From NCBI GenBank assembly GCA_018806915.1, contig JAGKQI010000053.1:310001-374000 (forward strand): 64,000 bases of DNA. Direction: 5' to 3'. The notes under the pieces are model-generated. The model did no database searches. It had not been told where the DNA came from and was given only the letters and a program-made list of their open reading frames with translations. This DNA is from Phytophthora colocasiae. Lineage: Eukaryota > Oomycota > Peronosporomycetes > Peronosporales > Peronosporaceae. Both the position numbers and the translations under genes were made by a program. Positions 57,294 through 64,000 of this stretch are shown piece by piece (positions within the stretch are counted from its first letter, which is position 1; each line of letters begins with the position of its first letter).

Positions 57294-58648
57294 TGTGGAG
57301 GAGCAGATCTGCCAAAATCTCGTTGAGGCAGGTCTCGATCGCCACTTGCGCCCAGACACCGACTAACGGAGGGGGTCCCCCGATGATCCGTGATCTAGCT
57401 GTGTGTAGTTTCACGTTGTGTACCCGTCGGTATGCGGGTTACGCTCTTCCAGGCGACTTCTGAAGGTGTCTTGTAGGTCGGAAGAAAGTCTTGCGTGACG
57501 CAGGGGTTTGAGGTAGCGTGGAAGTTCTTCACTCCACCTCGGAGTACTTGATCCCGGTCGTATGCGAGTTCTCGAGCCTTGATACGGGTGCCTGGTACTT
57601 GATCCAGGTCTTCCAATAATCCAATGTTCGGGATTCAGTCCCTTCCTTTCCGTTGTTTTCCGCTTCCGATAGCGGAGGTCTTGAGGGGGCGAGATTCGAC
57701 GGGATCGTTAGGCCAAACAACCAATTCCTTCCGATCCGATGTATGCACTTAAAGGATAGTTCACTAGATAGGGCAAAGCTGGCCAATATATTATCCAGAC
57801 TTAACCGCTATACTAGGTCACGTATCCTTACCTTCTTGACGCTTGTAGGGCCAATGTAGTTCCCGGTTCCAGGCGTAGCGAAGACACTTGAGTGGTTCAG
57901 GGCAAATTCGAGTCTGTTTATGGTTATTCCTATGCCTACTAATCCCATCCTGATTTACTATCCTACGGTCACATGACACTAGCTACATAGCTGATCCCTA
58001 GCTTGGTTCCCCTAACCCTGATCTTGAGCCGATTCCGTACTTAACCGAAGCTTGATCTCGTACTTAACCGAAGCTTGATCTCGCACTTAACCGAAGCTTG
58101 ATCTCGTACTTAACCGGGACTTGATCTCGCACTTAATCGAGACTTGATCGCTGCCTGATCGAGACTTGATCGCTGCCTGATCCTGCTTGGTAGTCGTTCG
58201 GGGAATCCGGATCAGGCCACCCGAAGAGTCTGCGTCGCGCCTGGGGCTGAACTTCGTCCGGAGCTGATCTCGTACTTAAACGGGAGAGGATCACCGCGCG
58301 ATCCCACTTCGTCGCCCCCGGGGAAGCAGGATCGAGCTGTTAGAAGACTTCGGGATGCCGGGGTGAGCCGATCGTGCTCACTTGGGACCCCGTCATCGCT
58401 GATCGCGCAAGAACATCCTTGATCTCCCCATTCTTCCTCCGGTAGGATTCGGATCACCCACGAACACCGCTCCACTTGCTCCTCCACCGGTCTCTCTGTT
58501 GCCTGTTCCCCGGCGGGACCCATCGTACCTTTGTCTGATTCGACTCAGATCTGGGGATCACAGGTCCCCCCTGTCGCTCGTTCCGACTCTATTCGGGTTC
58601 GTGGCTGATATCGCCTCTCCGGGGAAGATTCTCGTCCGCTTCACCACA
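57294..58648 (-). repeat. 5' LTR of element B (about 1.36 kb)
   Basis: Plus-strand ends are TGTGGAGGAG and CTTCACCACA. It is nearly identical to 44,889-46,190, but has an extra AGATAGGGCAAAGCTGGCCA segment (about 57,764), an extra 15-base insertion near 57,402 and one more tandem unit. Confidence 0.9.
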
Positions 58649-59648
58649 CTACTGCGGATTCGAATGCAGCAGCCACGAACTAAGCTCACACGGGGTTCTT
58701 CGTCCATCGTTGAGTTTTTCCCAGGTTGCAGCGCAGCCTCTCAGGTCTGCGCCAGAGAAAGCTTTGTCCAGCGCTCCGCGTTCCCATGTTGAGCCTCAAC
58801 TTAACAACTTCCTGCTACAGAACCCCCCAAAACCTCCGGGATGGCGGGAAACCATGCTGTCATTGTGGTGGCGCAAGTTGTTAAAAGACTGCAGTGGCCT
58901 CGGAGATTGTCCTTGACGTATACAAGAGCAAAGGCCGTTCAGTACGCGCTGTACTCTTCGATCTGGTGGAGCATATCATCAGCCTTCCAAGTGTGGCATC
59001 GTACAGGTTTGGCTCGACAACCTGTGGGGGTTGGAACTAACTCCTTCAGAAATCTTTGCCGTCAACTAGCAACCGAAGAGATATGGTGTTTAGCCGACCT
59101 GCTGGACGCCTCTCATCAGTGGCCCACACCTTTTAACTTCTTCTGCAAGATTCGCGGCTTGTTGCTTGGATCGCAGATCAAAGTAAGCGACATATTTAGG
59201 CTGTACCGCCAATTAACCCAAGTGTTTCGACGTGTGTTGCCTCACCCAGAGGCAGGAGGGGTTAGAGTTTCGACACGGGGGCCTTTTCCTTCATGTGGAG
59301 TACAAACAGACAAAGGCGTTATTTTCTTCCCAAATCTTCGGCGGAGTGACTGGAATGTACTACTACAACCAAATCAAGCAGTAGCTTCTCACCCTATGAG
59401 GGAACTCGGATGCCCTCCAATGCGCATTCATGCTACATTATCCCAATATCTATCACTGCGAAGATGCCTGGTTCCAGTGGTGCATGATGTCCTATTACGA
59501 TTGTTCTTTGGAGACCTGATTGTCGGGTCACGGCTATATTTCTTGAAAAGACTAAACCCAACGATTCAGCAGTGCGTTCGAGAGTCGTGTGTAGCGATTG
59601 AAACACTGGAACACTGTTTCTACTCGTGCGGGCCTCCTGGTGGTCCAC
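58649..59648 (+). pseudogene. LINE 3' remnant with zf-RVT-like end
   Basis: An early frame (58,710-58,916) carries NNFLLQNPPKPPGWRETMLS and WWRKLLKD. After a frameshift, the frame ending 59,653 carries ALYSSIWW, WPTPFNFFCKIRG, RRVLPHPEAGG, SDWNVLLQ and finally CVAIETLEHCFYSCG. The last is the Cys-x-E-T-x2-His-x-F-x2-Cys pattern found after the RT of LINE-1-like elements (zf-RVT). The left end is cut by Gypsy element B and the right end by a Copia LTR. Confidence 0.7.
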
Positions 59649-60086
59649 TGTGAGACGTGCTGTGTGCCTTGTAGTTATCGTCAGCGTGACGTAGGCTCCT
59701 GCAGCACGTATACTTTAAGGAAGAGCAAGATAGACGAGGTGGAAGGCAGGGAGTTGCCTGGCAGAATGCCGCGGCGGGAACAACCAAGGTGAGGAGCTTG
59801 AGTACTCGCTGGTACGATTGGAAGTGAGAGCAGAGCTGCGCCGCAGCCCGCTCCTCAACCTTGGGACCCATGATGTATTTAATGAGCAGTTGCTAATCAC
59901 TCTCGTTGTTCTATCTAGCTGCAGGTGCTGGTGCTGAGGATTTGGGCGGTTACAACCGCCATGAGAGGCTGCGCCACTCATCATCGCAGGAGGAATATGG
60001 AGTACAATCGCGTACGCGATGTTGTGACCGCTGTTACACGTCGGTGCCAGCACTGCTCGCTCACTGGTACACTCTGGTACCTCACA
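59649..60086 (-). repeat. 3' LTR of the Copia element (438 bp)
   Basis: On the minus strand it starts TGTGAGGTACC and ends CGTCTCACA, giving inverted ends TGTGAG/CTCACA. Directly before it (60,087-60,095) is GAGTGGGG(G), a polypurine tract. It interrupts the LINE remnant. The other LTR is outside the window, so the pairing cannot be checked. Confidence 0.7.
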
Positions 60087-60175
60087 CCCCCACTCGTTCG
60101 AGACGCGCGTCGAGCTGGCTTGACCCGCAGGATTAGCCTAGCAAGTGGCTCGAACGTTTGCACTTGATTTGGTAG

Positions 60176-63100
60176 CTAGTGTTGATGTTCAGCAATAGCA
60201 GTAGCTTCAACAGTAGCTGTAGCTAGACTCGATACAGGTAACACCTTCAACTGCTTTCGAAACTTGTGAATTTTGCGTTTGCCAACGGCTTTGTCAGCCG
60301 TATTGTCGTCAGTAGGCATATGTAGAGTCCGTAGTTGCCCGTCCTCCACTAAATGTCGAATCAAATGATACTTGTGCTTGATATGTTTCGTGGCTGAGTG
60401 CTTTCCCGGTTTCGCAGTAAGATAGAGGGCAGCTTGGTTATCACCACGTAGTAGTGGTGTGGCCGCAGACCACCGTAGTTCCTCTAATAGGCTATCCAGC
60501 CATAGTATGTCCTTTACCCCTTCATTCATAGCGATGCACTCGGCCGCTGTGCTCGACTGAGCGTTGATCCCTTGCTTCCGGATCCGTAAGACACGACATT
60601 GCCGTCAAGAAACGTGACGTAGCCCGAGATAGACTTGGCATCATCCGGATCATTAGAGTAATCACTGTCCGTGTACACAGTAACCTCAACGTCCTTGCCC
60701 GAAACAACGTCCATGTGAAGTGCATGATCACGTGTCTGCTTCAGATACCGGAGAACCCGCTGGGCTTCACGGTAGTGCTTGTGCTCAAAACATGACAGGT
60801 ACTTGCCCAAATGGCGTACCGCATGTGCAATGTCAGGCCGCGATCCCGACACTAGGTACTGCAGTGACCCGACAATCTCTCAGTACGGTAGTTTCATACC
60901 AGGCGCAACGGATTTCACGTTGGCCTTCGACTCGCTGGTCGACTGTGGAGTCCAACATCCGTAGGCATCCTGCATTCCGTAGGCTTTTAGGATCTTGTCG
61001 ATGTGTGCTCGCTGGCAATACATGATTTTGTTGTGCGTCCTGTCGATGGTAATCTCAATGCCCAGCAGGAACTTGACTTCACCCATGCTCGTCAAGGTGA
61101 ATGCATTTTTCAGCTTTCTGCAATCTTGGTACACAGAGTTGTCGGTCCCATCAACAGGAGGTCATCCACGTACACACCAAGGATCATCGTCACATCTCCG
61201 TCGTCGTTGTACATAGCGTAGAGGCCATAGTCACTGTCCAAACGGGTGAGACCCAGCTTCTCAAGTAGTGTATGCAATGTCTTGTTCCATACTGCAGGTG
61301 CTTGTTTCAAGCCGTAGAGAAACTTAATGAGTTGGCAGACCATTTGCCCACCGTTTTCTTCGAACCCCACAGGCTGCTCCATGTAAATGAGCTCAGAAAG
61401 TAGACCGTACAAGAACGCAGTCTTGACGTCGTACTGTAAGACAAGCCAGCCACGCTTCACAGCATACAGGATGACCGCTCGTATGGTCTCAAACCGAATG
61501 ACAGGCGCAAATGTCTCCACATAGTCAACTCCATACTTCTGCTTAAAGCCATGGATCACCAGCCGGGCTTTGAACCGCTGGATTCGCCCTTTAGCATCTC
61601 TCTTGACCGCAAAGACCCATCGGTTTGTGATAACAGTCTGACTCTTGGTTTTGGCTCGTGCAACAAGCTTCCAAGTTCCATGTGCGCGCAATGATGACAG
61701 CTCGTCCTCCATCGCTGCTTTCCACTCCGGCCAATACTTACTCGCCTTCGCTTGCTTGTAGGTATTAGGAATCGGAATGTCCGTTGTCGTGTTCATCACA
61801 GAACCGACCACATAGTCATTGAGACGAGCTGGTAGCTTCCTCATTCTGCGAGGGCTTGAGCTTCGTACCTCCGCTGAAGGTGAGTCCGTACATCGTGGCT
61901 GGTACTCGTCGCTGGAGTCCTGCTCACTGCTTGAAGAGACTTGCCGCTTTCGCTTCTTCTTCTTGTTTGTCACAGCCACTGGCTGCAACTCAGTACCGGG
62001 TGTTGCTGCAACAACCCCCACTGGCTCCGTATTCTCACCGGTTTTCTTTTTCAGGAGGCAGATTGGTTGATTTGGTAGCCGCAGGAACGTCAGGTGCGCT
62101 ACCTGCTTCGGGAAATAGTCAGGCTTCAAGTGTAGATGTAATAGGCACCACCGGGATCACATCCACAAGCTCATAGTCCCCACGGAAATACAAGTTCAGC
62201 AGTAGCCGACGGATGTAGTCATTCGCAACAGTAAATTTCTCGTGAAAATATACGTTCCCACTGCGTCGAGTAGTCACGGTTCCAGTTCGCAGGTCCATCA
62301 ACTTGTATCCAGTCGTAGTAGTACTATAGCCCAGGAAAATTGTCAGCACAGACCGCGGGTCCAGCTTTGCTCGCGTTGTACGGGTCTCAGGAGGTACGTA
62401 CGCATGTACCAAGCAACCCCAAGTTCGTAGGTGTCGCAGCACCGGTGCAGTGCCGAACAGCAGTTCATGGGGCGACTTCCCGTTCAACGGAGCTGTCGGA
62501 AGGAGGTTCAGTGTGTCTACAATGTGTAGAGTAGCTTCACCCCACAAAAGGCTCGGTAGATTGGTTGCATGAAGTACTGCTCGTAGCCCTGGAAGCACTA
62601 TACCATTGGCGCGTTCCACAATCCCGTTCTCTTCCGGGGAGTAAGCATTCGTGGTATTAAATTCAATGCCCTTACTCAAGCAGAACCGTTCCAGGTAGGT
62701 GTTCACAAATTCTCCACCTTGATCTGAGTGTACCAACGTTACGGAATCTCCTGCACGCTTGAACTGAGTGTTGAGCCGCAATACCAGTTCTTCGATTAGC
62801 TTGGCTGCTTCGTCTTTATGCTTCAGCAGATAACACCACTTGTATCGCGTTGCCTCATCTACTACCAGCATGAACACTATTTCGCCAGTTGCCGTGTCTT
62901 GATTGATGCCACAGAGATCAACAGATAGCTTTTCCAGTGGGTTCTTCCGCCGCCGTGGCCCACGCTTGTAGGTGGTACGCTTGAACTTAGCCGATAAGCA
63001 AGGAACACATTCATAGTCCTTCAACGACTGCATGTTAAAGTTAAAGCCAAAGTCGACCTTGTCATTAGCCAACTCCTTGATGAGCTTCATGTTCACGTGT

Positions 63101-64000
63101 CCAAGGCGATTATGCAGCAATCCCATCACATCCTTGCGCTCTTCAACAGCACCGACCAATCGCACAGACCGCTTCGCACGCAGGCGGTATAGCAGGTCAT
63201 GATGGTCGAAGCGCAGCTTCAACCCATCCTTGCCACGCAGTGCTCTGGTCTTCATTGAAGACAAGCTTAAAACCACAGGCGCGCATGTACACTAGGCTTA
63301 TCAGGTTCACGTGGGCATTAGGAGAGTAGTGGACATTGTCCAGGCGGCGAGGCTCCCACTTGCCTATAACTCCGTTTTCGACACGGAACACCACACTTCC
63401 ACTTGCTTCCATGACTTCTGACTGGCCGCAGGCCATCATCACGTTGCTGGAAGTTCCATGCTTCTCATACGAAAAACAAGTCAAATCTCCGCATAGATTA
63501 ACTTGCGATCCACTATCGAGAAGCCATTCAATTTCATCTGCCTGTAAGACAGGGACATGCTCGTCGTCACCAATTACTGCATTCACTGCGTAATCAGGTG
63601 ACGCTGGTGTTGTAGGAGAGTACGTAGGGCTGCGAACAACGGGGCTCAACGGAGGACTCGTGGGTGAGTACTGTGGCGACGCAGCACGTACAGTAACCCC
63701 ACCAGCTCCTGTGTTTCGGCGACGGAGCTGCTGTTCCATTTGCTCCACTGCTTGTAACCCAAGTACCGAACGCACGTCGTTCCGCGAAATCAATCGATCA
63801 TCATTGCTAATTCCTCCAACAGCGTGCTCTGCATGTTCATCACGAGATGTCATGCACTCTACCACCCTGTCACGCGAGACAGTCGGTTCATGTTGCCGGA
63901 GAATAGCTCCACTCAGAGAGCGCACTTGTTCGTCACCTTGATTGGTTTGGGTTTGACGACGTCCTTGGCTGCACTCAGCATCACCACGCCAGTGGCCCTT
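60176..64000 (-). pseudogene. Copia Pol (zinc knuckle, protease, integrase, RT, RNase H), frameshifted
   Basis: The window edge falls in the Gag zinc knuckle (KGHWRGDAEC at the very end). Then: linker with SPTSPP/SPTYSPT repeats; protease with LLDSGSQVNL (about 63,520); integrase with HNRLGHVNM, CVPCLSAK and core VDLCG, HSDQGGEF and EENGIVERANG (about 63,110-62,600); RT with FKARLVIHGFKQ, YDVKTAFLYG and YVDDLLL (about 61,600-61,140); RNase H with TDSDYSND and, in the last frame, NQAALYLTAKPGKHSATKHI (about 60,660-60,350), stop at about 60,176. Frames change near 63,240, 62,125, 61,120, 60,870 and 60,527, so this copy is inactive. Domain order protease-integrase-RT-RNase H defines Ty1/Copia. 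Confidence 0.9.

Larger units (their letters stand above)
44889..58648 (-). mobile_element. Gypsy chromovirus element B, complete structure
   Basis: In transcription order on the minus strand: 5' LTR (57,294-58,648), primer-binding site, Gag, protease-RT-RNase H-aRNase H-integrase-chromodomain; then the aORF on the plus strand (46,294-49,090), polypurine tract and 3' LTR (44,889-46,190). Total length is about 13.8 kb. The two LTRs differ mainly by a few small indels (a 20-bp loss and one tandem unit) and scattered substitutions, so insertion is fairly recent. The flanking bases (CCGAC and CTACT) do not form a target duplication. Gag, Pol and aORF all contain frameshifts or stops. Confidence 0.88.

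Overview
The window looks like nuclear DNA of an oomycete, most probably a Phytophthora-type plant pathogen. Four things point there: compact genes with short (about 50-100 nt) GT-AG introns, a small secreted protein with an RXLR-type motif behind an oomycete-like initiator, an axonemal dynein heavy chain (zoospore flagella), and dense Gypsy/Copia retrotransposons with tRNA-headed SINEs. Species cannot be fixed from sequence alone.

Layout. 1-10,996: two stacked Ty3/Gypsy chromoviruses. The 3' end of element X with its 3' LTR (923-2460) sits inside element A (pol from 2461, 3' LTR 9537-10,996). 10,997-13,190: degenerate coiled-coil and GIY-YIG-like gene debris plus a dispersed repeat. 13,197-35,640: the gene island, holding a BolA-like protein (+), a kinesin heavy chain (-, three exons), an acyl-CoA delta-9 desaturase (+), a mitochondrial-type ornithine carbamoyltransferase (+), a 4,551-residue axonemal dynein heavy chain (+) and a NUDT22-like Nudix hydrolase (-). 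35,700-44,800: a transposon- and pseudogene-rich stretch with a Tc1/IS630-type element, a MITE, a duplicated and decayed dynein C-terminus carrying two SINE insertions each with 15-bp target duplications, one RXLR-type candidate effector, shuffled dynein fragments, a deleted Tc1-like element and a Copia gag remnant. 44,889-58,648: Gypsy element B, end to end, on the minus strand. 58,649-64,000: a LINE 3' remnant interrupted by a Copia element on the minus strand that runs off the window.

Most interesting content. The Gypsy family (copies X, A, B) is ambisense. Gag and Pol are read from one strand. A second long gene (here called aORF, about 860-930 codons) lies convergently between pol and the 3' LTR and is read from the opposite strand. 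It encodes a Ser/Pro-rich start, a long coiled coil, an acidic/Pro-Gly linker and a conserved C-terminal domain of about 230 residues that I do not recognise. An oomycete initiator-like sequence lies just upstream of its start. Pol carries two RNase H domains. The first has lost two of its usual catalytic Asp positions in both copies; the second is archaeal-type and looks complete. The family is also about ten-fold enriched in GATC over random expectation in the stretch I counted, and it looks enriched throughout, coding and non-coding. Aspects of this (dual RNase H, antisense ORFs) are known from plant Tat elements, and dual RNase H has been described in oomycetes as far as I recall; I cannot say whether the aORF protein has been described.

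All Gypsy, Copia and LINE coding regions here carry frameshifts, stops or truncations; none looks autonomous as it stands. The cellular genes appear intact. Intron boundaries were set by eye from GT-AG sites, reading frame and conserved motifs.
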